From the NCBI GenBank assembly GCA_026393275.1, contig JAPLAM010000096.1:36038-100037 (forward strand): DNA of 64,000 nt, given 5' to 3'. Below are positions 28,769-37,022 of the stretch, one piece after another. Every line of letters starts with the position of its first letter. Positions within the stretch are counted from its first letter, which is position 1. The position numbers were made by a program, and so were the translations under genes. This stretch comes from Arthrobacter sp. Lineage in GTDB: Bacteria; Actinomycetota; Actinomycetes; Actinomycetales; Micrococcaceae. The notes beneath the pieces are model-generated. The model was given only the letters and a program-made list of their open reading frames with translations, did no database searches and had not been told where the DNA came from.

Positions 28769-28906
28769 GGGCTGAATTATGCCAGCCGCCGGGAACGATC
28801 CACGGCCGCGCGCACGTTATTCCCCTAAGGGGTTGAACCAGCCGGTTAAACTGGCGACGCCGGAGGTCCCGGCCGCACCGGCTCCATCGACGCAAAGGAA
28901 TCTTGC

Positions 28907-29878
28907 TTGACGCCGGGCAACAGCTCGCACTACCAGGTCCTGAGGATCCCCGTGACGGCGACGGACAAGGACATCAAGGTGGCCTACCGCAGGGCCGCCC
29001 GCACGGCCCACCCCGACCACGGGGGTGATGCGGCGACCTTCCGCCGCGTGACCCTCGCCTACGAGACCCTGATCGACGCCAAACGCCGCGCCGACTACGA
29101 CCGCTCCTACGGCAGCGGCACCGCCTTCTCCAGCCGCACGGCCCCGGCCGAGGAGGAGGCGCACTTCGATGCGCCCGCCGCGGGCAGCAGGGCATCCGCG
29201 CATGTCCGCCGTCCCAACACGCCCCGGAACACCGCCGGGGACGCCCCGGTCTACGTGCCGTCCTTCGAGGAGGTCGCCGCGAGCGGCGAGGTGCCGCTGA
29301 TCCCCGCGTCCGTGGCCCGGCAACAGGTCCACGGCATGCCCCGACGGCGTGGAATTTTCGGAGCGGAGGCCCGCATCCAGCGCGAGATGCGGACGGTGCA
29401 GCTGATCACTCGGCAGATCCTGCCGGCCATTCCGGCCGCCCGCCTGGTCAACGGCCTGCAGTCCCCCGCGGACAACAGCCACATCGACCACGTGCTGCTT
29501 TCCGGCTACCGGCTGGCGATCATCGGATCAATGCTCCTGCCGCCGGGCGCCTACGCTTGGAACGGCAGCACCCTGAACCACGGCGGACGCTCCGTGGCAC
29601 CACCGCAGCTGGCCCACGTGGTGCGCCGGATGCAGGACATCTTCCCGGAGCTGAACGTCACCGGCTGGACGGTGGTCCACAGCACCGACGGCAACCTGCA
29701 CGAACCGGTGATCGACCGGCACGGCCGCTCCCGGGACCGGGGCGACAGCCATGAAACCGTGCAGCTGGTCAACGCCGCCGGGCTGGCCCGCGGCCTCAAA
29801 CAGTTCCTCGGCTCGGGACCGGCCCCGAACACGGTCAACGTTCCGGTGCTCGCCCGCCTGCTGCGCGGCATGCACTAG
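28907..29878 (+). CDS. DnaJ-domain protein with a NERD-like C-terminal domain
   Basis: A 323-residue protein from a TTG at 28907 with AAAGGAA 6 nt upstream. Residues 8-70 are a J domain (HYQVLRIPVTATDKDIKVAY) with the HPD motif intact in TAHPDHGGD, so it can stimulate DnaK ATPase. A variable linker of about 90 residues follows. Residues about 160-270 resemble a NERD (nuclease-related) domain: SHIDHVLLSGYRLAIIGSML, GSTLNHGGRSVAPPQLAHVV and VTGWTVVHS. The usual catalytic E-T-K position reads GSM, so nuclease activity is probably lost. It is not a canonical DnaJ: the Gly/Phe and zinc-finger regions are missing. The trmL gene follows. Confidence 0.8.
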   Translation: MTPGNSSHYQVLRIPVTATDKDIKVAYRRAARTAHPDHGGDAATFRRVTLAYETLIDAKRRADYDRSYGSGTAFSSRTAPAEEEAHFDAPAAGSRASAHVRRPNTPRNTAGDAPVYVPSFEEVAASGEVPLIPASVARQQVHGMPRRRGIFGAEARIQREMRTVQLITRQILPAIPAARLVNGLQSPADNSHIDHVLLSGYRLAIIGSMLLPPGAYAWNGSTLNHGGRSVAPPQLAHVVRRMQDIFPELNVTGWTVVHSTDGNLHEPVIDRHGRSRDRGDSHETVQLVNAAGLARGLKQFLGSGPAPNTVNVPVLARLLRGMH

Positions 29879-29895
29879 CGGCCCCGGCGGCTCGC

Positions 29896-29901
29896 TAGGA
29901 T
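29896..29901 (+). promoter_or_regulatory. Leaderless -10 box of trmL
   Basis: TAGGAT lies 6 nt (GGGAGC) before the GTG start at 29908. The same bases also give a short SD (GGGAG), so both leaderless and leadered starts are possible. Confidence 0.55.
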
Positions 29902-29907
29902 GGGAGC

Positions 29908-30375
29908 GTGTTCCGCATCCTCTTCCACAGCCCAGAAATCCCCGGCAATACCGGCAACGCCATCCGGCTGGCCGCCATCACGGGGGCCGAACTTCACCTC
30001 GTGGAGCCGCTGGGTTTTGATTTTTCCGACGCCAAGCTCCGCCGCGCCGGGCTGGACTACCACGACCTCGCCGTCGTCACCGTGCACCCGGACATCGACG
30101 CCGCGTGGGCGGCACTGGCGCCGGAGCGGGTCTTCGCGTTTACGTCCGACGGCGACACGTCCTACACCGACATCAGCTACCGTCCCGGCGATGTGCTGAT
30201 GTTCGGCCGCGAATCCGTAGGGCTCTCCGAGGAACTGAAGCACGACCCCCACGTGACGTCCCGGGTCCGGCTTCCGATGCTACCGGCGCTGCGCTCCCTG
30301 AACCTGGCCAACGCGGCGTCGATCGCCGTCTACGAAGCCTGGCGCCAGCAAGGCTTCGCGGGCGCGAAACTGTAG
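29908..30375 (+). CDS. trmL: tRNA (cytidine/uridine(34)-2'-O)-methyltransferase TrmL
   Basis: A 155-residue SPOUT methyltransferase that methylates the ribose at the wobble position of leucine tRNAs. It begins MFRILFHSPEIPGNTGNAIR, with the conserved NxGN-type motif. The SAM-binding knot is formed by VLMFGRESVGLSEEL and VRLPMLPALRSLNLANAASI. The length is typical for TrmL. The GTG start fits the leaderless promoter directly upstream. Confidence 0.95.
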   Translation: MFRILFHSPEIPGNTGNAIRLAAITGAELHLVEPLGFDFSDAKLRRAGLDYHDLAVVTVHPDIDAAWAALAPERVFAFTSDGDTSYTDISYRPGDVLMFGRESVGLSEELKHDPHVTSRVRLPMLPALRSLNLANAASIAVYEAWRQQGFAGAKL

Positions 30376-30627
30376 CAGCAGCGTACCGCCGCGGCGGCCG
30401 CGGCAAGGAGCGGCGGCCTGCTCGAAATCCGACCCATCCTTCGAACCCGCCGCGACGAATCCCCTTTTGAGAAGCCATCCACGGCGAACGTCGAGAGGAG
30501 CGAGGAGCGGCAGGTGAGCACAATGCAGGTGGATAGACGCCCGGCCCCATGGGCTGCGGGCAACCACGGCGGCGTTGACGCCCGTCCTGGCCCCCGATCC
30601 GCGGCTGGCACCTTATGCTTGAAGGTG

Positions 30628-31233
30628 ATGGAAACTCCGAATGCCCCGAACCCCGAGGCCGCCGCTCCCCCCGCTGCCCCAGCCGACGTGAACCGCCGAC
30701 TGGGAGCGCTGCTGGGACAGATCGCCAACGGGGACCAGGCCGCCTTCGCCGAGTTTTACCAGCTCACCTCGCGCCGCGTCTTCGGCATGGCGCGACGGGT
30801 CCTGATCGACGCCGAGCTCAGCGAAGACACCACCCAGGAGGTCTTCCTCCAGGTCTGGCAGAACGCGGCGAAGTTCAACGCCGACGCCGGCAGCCCGCTC
30901 GCGTGGCTGATGACGATTTCCCACCGCCGGGCCGTGGACAAGGTCCGTTCATCGCAGTCCGCCACGGACCGGGAGGCCAGGTACGGCGCCAGCAGCCAGG
31001 AGATCGACCATGACTCCGTCTCCGATGAGGTCGGCAGCCGGCTCGAGGCTGAAGCGGTGGTCCGCTGCCTGGACACGCTGACCGATACGCAGCAGGAATC
31101 CGTGCGGCTCGCCTACTACGGCGGCCTCACCTACCGGGAAGTCGCCGAGCGGCTCAACGCGGCCGTTCCCACCATCAAGTCCCGCATCCGCGACGGACTG
31201 ATCCGCCTGAAAACCTGCCTGGGGGTGAGTTGA
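30628..31233 (+). CDS. sigK: ECF sigma factor SigK
   Basis: A 201-residue extracytoplasmic-function sigma factor. Region 2 includes FAEFYQLTSRRVFGMARRVL, AELSEDTTQEVFLQVWQNAA and SPLAWLMTISHRRAVDKVR. Region 4 is TLTDTQQESVRLAYYGGLTY...REVAERLNAAVPTIKSRIRD. The rskA-like anti-sigma gene starts 1 bp after its stop, the standard sigma/anti-sigma pair. The ATG at 30628 was preferred. A GTG at 30514 with a good RBS (AGGAG, 6 nt) would add a 38-residue Pro-rich tail. TATGCT at 30612-30617 could alternatively give a leaderless transcript starting at the adjacent GTG (30625). Confidence 0.9.
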   Translation: METPNAPNPEAAAPPAAPADVNRRLGALLGQIANGDQAAFAEFYQLTSRRVFGMARRVLIDAELSEDTTQEVFLQVWQNAAKFNADAGSPLAWLMTISHRRAVDKVRSSQSATDREARYGASSQEIDHDSVSDEVGSRLEAEAVVRCLDTLTDTQQESVRLAYYGGLTYREVAERLNAAVPTIKSRIRDGLIRLKTCLGVS

Positions 31234-31234
31234 G

Positions 31235-32110
31235 ATGAACGACATGAATCCACAGAACAGCGGCCGCACGCCCGGCGGTTTTTCCGCCGACATCGCCGGG
31301 GACCTCAGCTCCGGCCGCGCCATCGACCTCGCCGAGGTCTATGCGCTGCATGCCCTCGACGACGCTGAGCGCACCGCCGTCGAACGCCATATCGCGGACG
31401 CCCCGCCGGCCGAACGCGCCGAATTCGAGGAACGCGTCCGCCAGGCCCACGAAACCCTGGCCATGAGCTTCGGCGCGGAGGAGGAGCCGCCCGCCGGGCT
31501 CTTCGACCGGATCGTCGCGGCCCTGCCGGCGCAACAGGCCGGACCCGGCACCGACGCGCCGTCCGCTCCGCCGGTAGTGCCCCGGCCGGTCCACGAACAC
31601 GCCGCCGATCTTCCGGTTGCCGACGAACTCAGCGCCGCCCGCCAGCGCCGGGACGAACGTCGCCGGCCGCAGGGCATGCGCAACTGGCTGATCGGCGTCG
31701 CGGCGGCGGCCGCCATCGCCGTCGGCGGGGTCGGGGTAGGCGCCTACGTCGCCAACCAGAACGATCCCCTCAACCAGGTGCTCCAGGCCAGCGACGTGCG
31801 CAAGGCGACGATCGACGTGATCGGCGGCGGCACGGCCTCGCTGACCCTCTCGTCCTCAAAGGACGCCGTGGTCGTGAAGATGAACGGTGTCCCGGCCCCG
31901 CCCGCCGGCAAGGTCTACCAGATGTGGCTGATCCCCAAAGACGGCTCCGCCCCGGTTTCCAAGGGCCTGATGGACGCCGAAGCGCTGTCCAAGCCGGCCG
32001 TCGTCACGGGCATCGGTGCCGCCGCCGCCCTGGGCATCACGGTGGAACCGACGGGCGGATCGAAGACGCCCACCATGCCGACCGTGGCCGCCGCCCCGCT
32101 GGGAGCCTAG
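31235..32110 (+). CDS. rskA: Anti-sigma factor RskA family
   Basis: A 291-residue single-pass membrane protein. The cytoplasmic N terminus has the anti-sigma helix bundle (IDLAEVYALHALDDAERTAV...PPAERAEFEERVRQAHETLA). The membrane segment is WLIGVAAAAAIAVGGVGVGA, at about residues 149-170. The extracytoplasmic domain carries the RskA beta fold (AGKVYQMWLIPKDGSAPVSK, VVTGIGAAAALGITVEPTGG). It holds SigK inactive until regulated proteolysis releases it. The start is 1 bp after the sigK stop. No zinc HxxxCxxC motif is present in the N-terminal domain. Confidence 0.92.
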   Translation: MNDMNPQNSGRTPGGFSADIAGDLSSGRAIDLAEVYALHALDDAERTAVERHIADAPPAERAEFEERVRQAHETLAMSFGAEEEPPAGLFDRIVAALPAQQAGPGTDAPSAPPVVPRPVHEHAADLPVADELSAARQRRDERRRPQGMRNWLIGVAAAAAIAVGGVGVGAYVANQNDPLNQVLQASDVRKATIDVIGGGTASLTLSSSKDAVVVKMNGVPAPPAGKVYQMWLIPKDGSAPVSKGLMDAEALSKPAVVTGIGAAAALGITVEPTGGSKTPTMPTVAAAPLGA

Positions 32111-32124
32111 GATCTGAAATCAAT

Positions 32125-32167
32125 AAAAGCCGCGCCGGCCCCGATTCCAGGGGGCCTGCGCGGCTTT
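32125..32167. terminator. Terminator between rskA and the gluconate permease gene
   Basis: AAAAGCCGCGC and GCGCGGCTTTT form the outer stem of a hairpin with CGGCCCC/GGGGCC inside, T-rich on both strands, between convergent genes. A clear bidirectional intrinsic terminator. Confidence 0.85.
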
Positions 32168-32179
32168 TGTTGTGCCGGG

Positions 32180-33592
32180 CTAGATGACCAGCGAGAGCAG
32201 CATCACGAAGGCGAACCCGACCACGGAGATCAGCGTTTCCATGACCGACCAGGTCTTGAAGGTCTGGCCGACGGTCAGGCCGAACAACTCCTTGACCAGC
32301 CAGAAGCCGGCGTCGTTCACGTGCGAGAGGAAGAGCGATCCGGCGCCGATGGCAAGGGCCAGCAAGGCCGCGTGGGTCGGCGAGAGCGAGCTGGCCAGGG
32401 GCGCGACTATGCCGGCCGCCGTCACGGTGGCCACGGTGGCGGAACCGGTCGCCAGGCGCAGCGCCACGGCTACCAGGAACCCGAGGAACAGCACGGACAT
32501 GTTGGCGCCCTCGGCCCATTTCTTGACGGCATCGCCGACGCCGGCGCCGATCAGGGTCTGCTTGAAGCCGCCGCCGGCGCCCACGATCAGCAGGATCGCG
32601 GCGATCGGGCCGAGGCTCGCGCCGATCTTCGAGGTGATCTTGTTACCGGTGAACCCCACGGCGTAGCCGAAGGTGACGATGGCGAGGAGAACGGCCAGGG
32701 TCATCGCCACGAGCGGCTGGCCGACGAAGTCGAAGAAGACCCGGATCCACGGCGCCGTCGCGGCGTTCGGCCAGACGATGTCCACCACGGCCTTGAGCAG
32801 CATCAGCACCACCGGGAAGATGATGGTCAGCAGCGTGACCAGGAAGCTGGGCTGGCGCTTGACACCCTCGAGGTCCGCGCCGTGCTCGGTGTCGATGCCG
32901 CCAGCGACGGCGGGGGCGCCCACGGGAACCCACCTGGCGGCGAGCCGGGCAAACAGCGGCCCGCAGATGATGACAGTGGGGATGGCAACCAGGATGCCGA
33001 GCGCGAGGGTGGTGCCGAGTTCGGCCTTCACCGCGCTGATCGCGATCAGGGGGCCCGGGTGCGGCGGCACCAGGCCGTGCAGCACGGACAGCCCGGCCAG
33101 GGCGGGGATGGCGATGCGCATCAGCGGCATCTTGGAGCGTTGGGTGACCAGGACGATCACCGGGAGCAGCAACACCAGGCCGATCTCGAAGAACATCGGC
33201 AGGCCGATGATCACCGCGACCAGCGTGATGGACCAGACCACCCGGTTGCCGCTTGCCTTGGCGAGCAGCGTGTCCACCACCCGGTTGGCCCCGCCGGAGT
33301 CCGCCAGGAGCTTGCCCAGCATGGCGCCGAGGGCAATCAGCAAGCCGACTTCCTTCAGGACGCCGCCGACCCCGTCCTCGAAGTTGCTGATGATCTTGGC
33401 CAGTTCCACGCCCGAGGCCAGGCCGACGAATGCCGAGCCGAGCACGAGGGCGAGGAAGGGGTGGAGCTTGAACTTGGCGATCAGCACCACGATCAGTGCG
33501 ATGCCGAGGGCGGCGACCACCAGGAGTTGGGTGTCATGGCCGGTCCAGGCCTCGACGGCAGCCGGAAGCTGCAGTACTGCGAGTGATTTCAA
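32180..33592 (-). CDS. gntP: Gluconate:H+ symporter, GntP family
   Basis: A 470-residue transporter with about 12-14 membrane segments. The start has LLVVAALGIALIVVLIAKFK, and the family signature HGLVPPHPGPLIAISAVK stands near residue 170. LLLPVIVLVTQRSKMPLMRI and GSLFLSHVNDAGFWLVKELF are also typical. It should import gluconate with protons. The start lies 44 bp after the gluconokinase stop, and the two form an uptake-and-phosphorylation operon. The GntP family also moves other sugar acids, but the adjacent kinase supports gluconate. Confidence 0.93.
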   Translation of the reverse strand: MKSLAVLQLPAAVEAWTGHDTQLLVVAALGIALIVVLIAKFKLHPFLALVLGSAFVGLASGVELAKIISNFEDGVGGVLKEVGLLIALGAMLGKLLADSGGANRVVDTLLAKASGNRVVWSITLVAVIIGLPMFFEIGLVLLLPVIVLVTQRSKMPLMRIAIPALAGLSVLHGLVPPHPGPLIAISAVKAELGTTLALGILVAIPTVIICGPLFARLAARWVPVGAPAVAGGIDTEHGADLEGVKRQPSFLVTLLTIIFPVVLMLLKAVVDIVWPNAATAPWIRVFFDFVGQPLVAMTLAVLLAIVTFGYAVGFTGNKITSKIGASLGPIAAILLIVGAGGGFKQTLIGAGVGDAVKKWAEGANMSVLFLGFLVAVALRLATGSATVATVTAAGIVAPLASSLSPTHAALLALAIGAGSLFLSHVNDAGFWLVKELFGLTVGQTFKTWSVMETLISVVGFAFVMLLSLVI

Positions 33593-33636
33593 AACGTGTT
33601 CCTAGCTGGAATACAGCGGTGGTGACCGCTGCGCGA

Positions 33637-34161
33637 TTAGTGACTGGCGGCGTCGAGTTGAAGCCGGTCGATGATTTCCTGGGCCTCTTCGGCAGGGGTG
33701 GCGCCGACGCACAGGGTGATGCAGTTTTCGTCCTCAGTGGGGGCTTCGAGGGCGTCGAACTGGGATTCCAGCAGGGCCGGCGGCATGAAGTGCCCATGGC
33801 GCGAGGCGAGCCGGTCCGAGATCCGGTCCCTGCTGCCTTCGAGGAAGACAAAGACCACGCCCTCCGCCCGCAGCACGTCGCGGTACCGCTTCTTCAGGGC
33901 GGAGCAGGTCACGACGCCGGGTGTCCCGGCGGCCGTGTGCGCCCTGATCCAGGCGGCGATGGTCTCCAGCCAGGGCCAGCGGTCTTCGTCCGTCAGCGGC
34001 TGTCCGGCATGCATCTTGGCCACGTTGGCGGCAGGGTGCAGGTCGTCGCCTTCCGCGAGGTCCCAGCCGAGCCGCCCGGCCAGCAGGCCCGCGACGGTGG
34101 ATTTGCCCGAGCCCGAAACGCCCATGATGACCAGGACGGGGTGCTGCGCAGTCTTCGCCAT
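33637..34161 (-). CDS. gntK: Gluconokinase
   Basis: A 174-residue P-loop kinase. Walker A is VLVIMGVSGSGKSTVAGLLA at the N terminus. The substrate region EGDDLHPAANVAKMHAGQPL and the LID region CSALKKRYRDVLR match gluconokinases of the AroK-like fold. It converts gluconate and ATP to 6-phosphogluconate, which enters the pentose phosphate pathway. GGAAGG is the upstream SD. The permease gene follows in the same operon. Confidence 0.94.
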   Translation of the reverse strand: MAKTAQHPVLVIMGVSGSGKSTVAGLLAGRLGWDLAEGDDLHPAANVAKMHAGQPLTDEDRWPWLETIAAWIRAHTAAGTPGVVTCSALKKRYRDVLRAEGVVFVFLEGSRDRISDRLASRHGHFMPPALLESQFDALEAPTEDENCITLCVGATPAEEAQEIIDRLQLDAASH

Positions 34162-34211
34162 TAAAGTCTGCCTTCCATCAATAAATATGATTTAAACAGA
34201 GCAAGCATATG
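34162..34211 (-). promoter_or_regulatory. AT-rich control region of the gntK-gntP operon
   Basis: CTGTTTAAATCATATTTATTG on the minus strand is a sharp AT-rich island within GC-rich flanks. It includes the palindromic core GTTTAAAT and the SD GGAAGG. It is the likely promoter and operator of gluconate uptake. No defined -35/-10 pair or GntR-type site could be fixed. Confidence 0.4.
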
Positions 34212-34235
34212 GCAGAGGTCACCCGGGGGCAAACC

Positions 34236-35015
34236 CTAGAAGCCGGCGATGGTGTCCCGGCCGTTCACGGTAACCACGTGGAACGCTTCGGCGCTGCGGC
34301 CGGGGGCAAGTCCGCCGCGTTGCGCGGTGTCCAGCAGGAGTCCGCGGACGGTGCGGTCCATGGCCGCGACGTCGGGGTGTTGGCTGACGTGGATGTGGAT
34401 GGCCGCCAGCTTGTCATCGACATGCGCGGTGATGTCGACGAAGTGGTTTTCCCGGTCCTCCGGGCCGGCGAAGAGCCAGAGCCAGGGCAGCTTGTAGGCT
34501 TCCAGCCCGGCGGCGGCCAGCTCCGGGTAGGCGAACGGGTTTTCCAGCGCCGGGTACACCGCCCTGGTCACCGCCTCCCCCACCGCCAGGTGGTCCGGGT
34601 GGCTCTTCTGGATCCGGTCCCAGTTGCGTTCCGGGTGCATGGCGAGCACGACGTCGGGACGGATCTGGCGGATCAGGCGCACCACTTCGCGGATGACCTC
34701 GTGCGACGCTTCGAGGTAGCCGTCGCGCTGGTGCAGGTAGTGGATGTCGGTGACCCCGACGAGCGCGGCGGCGCGCTGCTGCTCCTCGATCCTCAGCCGG
34801 ACGATTTCGTCGCGCTGTTCCGGGTCGAAGCCTCCGGCGTCGCCGTCGGTCATGATGCAGTAGCTGACCTGGATCCCGGCGGCGGTCCACGCGGCGATGG
34901 TGCCGGCGGCGCCGAAATCGATGTCATCCGGGTGCGCGGCGAAACAAAGCACCCGCTCGATCCGGGTGTGCTCCGGATCCAGCGGGCCGTGTGCCGCGGG
35001 GGCGTTGATGCTCAC
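34236..35015 (-). CDS. PIG-L family deacetylase
   Basis: A 259-residue protein of the LmbE/PIG-L zinc deacetylase family. The zinc motif is VLCFAAHPDDIDFGAAGTIA, and the third ligand lies in IQKSHPDHLAVGEAVTRAVY. TDGDAGGFDPEQRDEIVRLR is typical. Relatives remove acetyl groups from N-acetylglucosamine derivatives (MshB in mycothiol synthesis, Mca in detoxification). This one is not identifiable as either. Its GTG overlaps the etfA TGA by 4 bp (GTGA), so it is translationally coupled to the electron transfer flavoprotein. Confidence 0.88.
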   Translation of the reverse strand: MSINAPAAHGPLDPEHTRIERVLCFAAHPDDIDFGAAGTIAAWTAAGIQVSYCIMTDGDAGGFDPEQRDEIVRLRIEEQQRAAALVGVTDIHYLHQRDGYLEASHEVIREVVRLIRQIRPDVVLAMHPERNWDRIQKSHPDHLAVGEAVTRAVYPALENPFAYPELAAAGLEAYKLPWLWLFAGPEDRENHFVDITAHVDDKLAAIHIHVSQHPDVAAMDRTVRGLLLDTAQRGGLAPGRSAEAFHVVTVNGRDTIAGF

Positions 35016-35971
35016 CGGTCAGCCTTGCGCTTCTTGATTTCTTCGGTCGCCTGCGGCAGTACCCGGAAGAGGTCGCCGACAATGCCGAAGTCGGCGATCT
35101 CGAAGACCGGCGACTCGGCGTCCTTGTTCACCGCCACGATCACCTTGGCGGTCTGCATGCCGGCCTTTTGCTGGATGGCACCGGAAATGCCGGCCGAAAT
35201 GTAGAGCTGCGGGGAGACGGTCTTGCCGGTCTGGCCGATCTGCGCATCGTGGCCGATCCAGCCCGCATCCGTGGCGGCACGGGAGGCCCCGATGGCCGCG
35301 CCGAGGGCGTCCGCGAGGTCCTCGAGGGGCCCGAAGTCCCCGTCCACGCCGCGGCCGCCGGCCACCACGATGCGGGCCTCGGAGAGCTCGGGGCGTCCGC
35401 TGGCGGTCTTCTCATTGCGGGCGGTGATCCGGGCCGAAGCGGCGTTGGCCGTCTCCGGCACCTCGATGGTGGCGGCCTGCGGTGCCGTGCCGGTGGTGGC
35501 CGGTTCCGGGGTGATGCTGTTGGCCTTGACGGTGAGCACGGCTACCGGCGTGGTGGCCCTGGCCGTGGTCATATACGAGCCGGCGAGGACCGACTTGTGT
35601 GCGGTGCCGTCGGGGTCCACGGCGACGACGTCGGTGATCACGCCGGCGCCCAGCTTGATACCCAGCCGGGCCGCGATTTCCTTGCCCTCAGCGGAGTTCT
35701 CGGCCAGCACGATGGTGGCGCCGGAGCTCTGCACGGCGGCGGCCAGGTAGGAGGCCTTGGGGCCGACGAGGTAGTCGTCCAGATCGTTCGCGGAAGGCCG
35801 GTAGAGGGCCTGGGCGCCGTATTCTCCCAACGCTGCTGCGACGTCGTCGTGCAGTTCGCCGTTGAAGGCCACCGCCGGTTCGCCCAGCGAGCGGGCAATG
35901 GTGAGCAGCTCGAGGCTGGACTTCTTCAGCGCCGGGCCGGGGGTGTCGATGAATACAAGTACTTTTGCCAT
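35012..35971 (-). CDS. etfA: Electron transfer flavoprotein alpha subunit (FixB)
   Basis: A 319-residue subunit. The N-terminal alpha/beta domain starts [20 protein letters not shown]. The FAD-binding C-terminal part includes [40 protein letters not shown] and [20 protein letters not shown]. EtfA binds FAD with EtfB and carries electrons from acyl-CoA and other dehydrogenases to the quinone pool. The ATG follows etfB by 14 bp. Confidence 0.95.
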   Translation of the reverse strand: MAKVLVFIDTPGPALKKSSLELLTIARSLGEPAVAFNGELHDDVAAALGEYGAQALYRPSANDLDDYLVGPKASYLAAAVQSSGATIVLAENSAEGKEIAARLGIKLGAGVITDVVAVDPDGTAHKSVLAGSYMTTARATTPVAVLTVKANSITPEPATTGTAPQAATIEVPETANAASARITARNEKTASGRPELSEARIVVAGGRGVDGDFGPLEDLADALGAAIGASRAATDAGWIGHDAQIGQTGKTVSPQLYISAGISGAIQQKAGMQTAKVIVAVNKDAESPVFEIADFGIVGDLFRVLPQATEEIKKRKADR

Positions 35972-35985
35972 GTCTGGAACTCCCC

Positions 35986-36798
35986 TTAGAGCAGCTTCTG
36001 GGCGGCCAGGAACTCGACCAGCTTGATGCCGGCGTCGCCTTCGTCGGTGATGATGGTGCCGGCGGTCCGCGGCGGGCGCGCCTCGGCGGTCTCGACCGCG
36101 GTCCAGGACCCGGCCAGCCCCACCAGGCCGGGGTCGACGCCGATGTCCGCGAGCGTCAAGGTGGTGATGGACTTCTTTTTCGCCGCCATGATGCCCTTGA
36201 AATTCGGGTAGCGGGGGTCGTTGATCTGGTCGGTGACGGAGACGAGGGCCGGCAGCGTGGCTTCGACGGTGTCCGCGTGCGAGTCCCCGTCACGGCGGGC
36301 GGTGAGCTTGCCGCCGTCGAGTTCGAGCGAAGACGCGAAGGTCACCTGCGGCAGGCCCAGCCGCTCGGCAAGCTGGGCCGGGACCAGGGAGGTCTCGCCT
36401 TCGGTGGAGGCCATGCCGGTCAGGACCAGGTCAACGGGGGCGTCGGCGCCAAGGTGCCGGATCGCGGCGGCCAGCGCGAGGGAGGTGGCGGCGGCGTCGG
36501 AGCCGGCCAGCGCGTCATCGCTGAGGTGGACGCCTTCGGTGGCACCGATCTGCAGCGATTTCTTGACGGCATTGACGGCGCCGGCCGGGCCCATGCTCAG
36601 GGCGATGACCTTGTTGCCGGCGGCCTCGCCGCCGCGGGCCTCGATCAGCTGCAGCGCGGCTTCGAGGGCGTATTCGTCCAGCTCCGAGAGGATGCTTTCG
36701 GACCGGTCCGTCGTCTTGTCCCCGCCGCTGAGGTGGCGGTCGAACTGCGCGTCGGGTACGTGCTTGACCAGCACGATGATCTTCAGAGTCTCTTCCAC
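35986..36798 (-). CDS. etfB: Electron transfer flavoprotein beta subunit (FixA)
   Basis: A protein of about 270 residues. The core begins KIIVLVKHVPDAQFDRHLSG; the AMP-binding and recognition-loop region includes LSELDEYALEAALQLIEARG and NKVIALSMGPAGAVNAVKKS. The start is uncertain. Family members begin MKI-, and here that position is a CTG codon (36786); GTG 36798 adds four residues and ATG 36819 seven more. None has a good SD, though GGAAGAGA precedes the CTG. The gene starts the etfB-etfA-PIG-L operon. Confidence 0.93.
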   Translation of the reverse strand: MEETLKIIVLVKHVPDAQFDRHLSGGDKTTDRSESILSELDEYALEAALQLIEARGGEAAGNKVIALSMGPAGAVNAVKKSLQIGATEGVHLSDDALAGSDAAATSLALAAAIRHLGADAPVDLVLTGMASTEGETSLVPAQLAERLGLPQVTFASSLELDGGKLTARRDGDSHADTVEATLPALVSVTDQINDPRYPNFKGIMAAKKKSITTLTLADIGVDPGLVGLAGSWTAVETAEARPPRTAGTIITDEGDAGIKLVEFLAAQKLL

Positions 36799-36942
36799 TG
36801 TGTAACAGCAGCCTTCCATGCGGGTGGGCAGCCAGCCGGGCGGGTCGTGGCCAAGGAACGCCCGGAAGTGCCGGGCTGCTCCTAGCTAACCATATAGCGC
36901 GGGCGCGGCGCGGCCGCGGAAAAAGGCCTCGGAAGTAGGACT

Positions 36943-36973
36943 GCCGGCTGGCACCCCCAAGGTGCCAGCCGGC
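36943..36973 (-). terminator. Terminator of the HtrA gene
   Basis: A perfect 13-bp stem (GCCGGCTGGCACC and its complement) with a 5-nt loop, 50 bp downstream of the protease stop. Confidence 0.75.
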
Positions 36974-37022
36974 GTCGCGGGCCAGGTGCGCTGCCGCGCC
37001 CGGCGACTTCCTCTCGCGTTTC

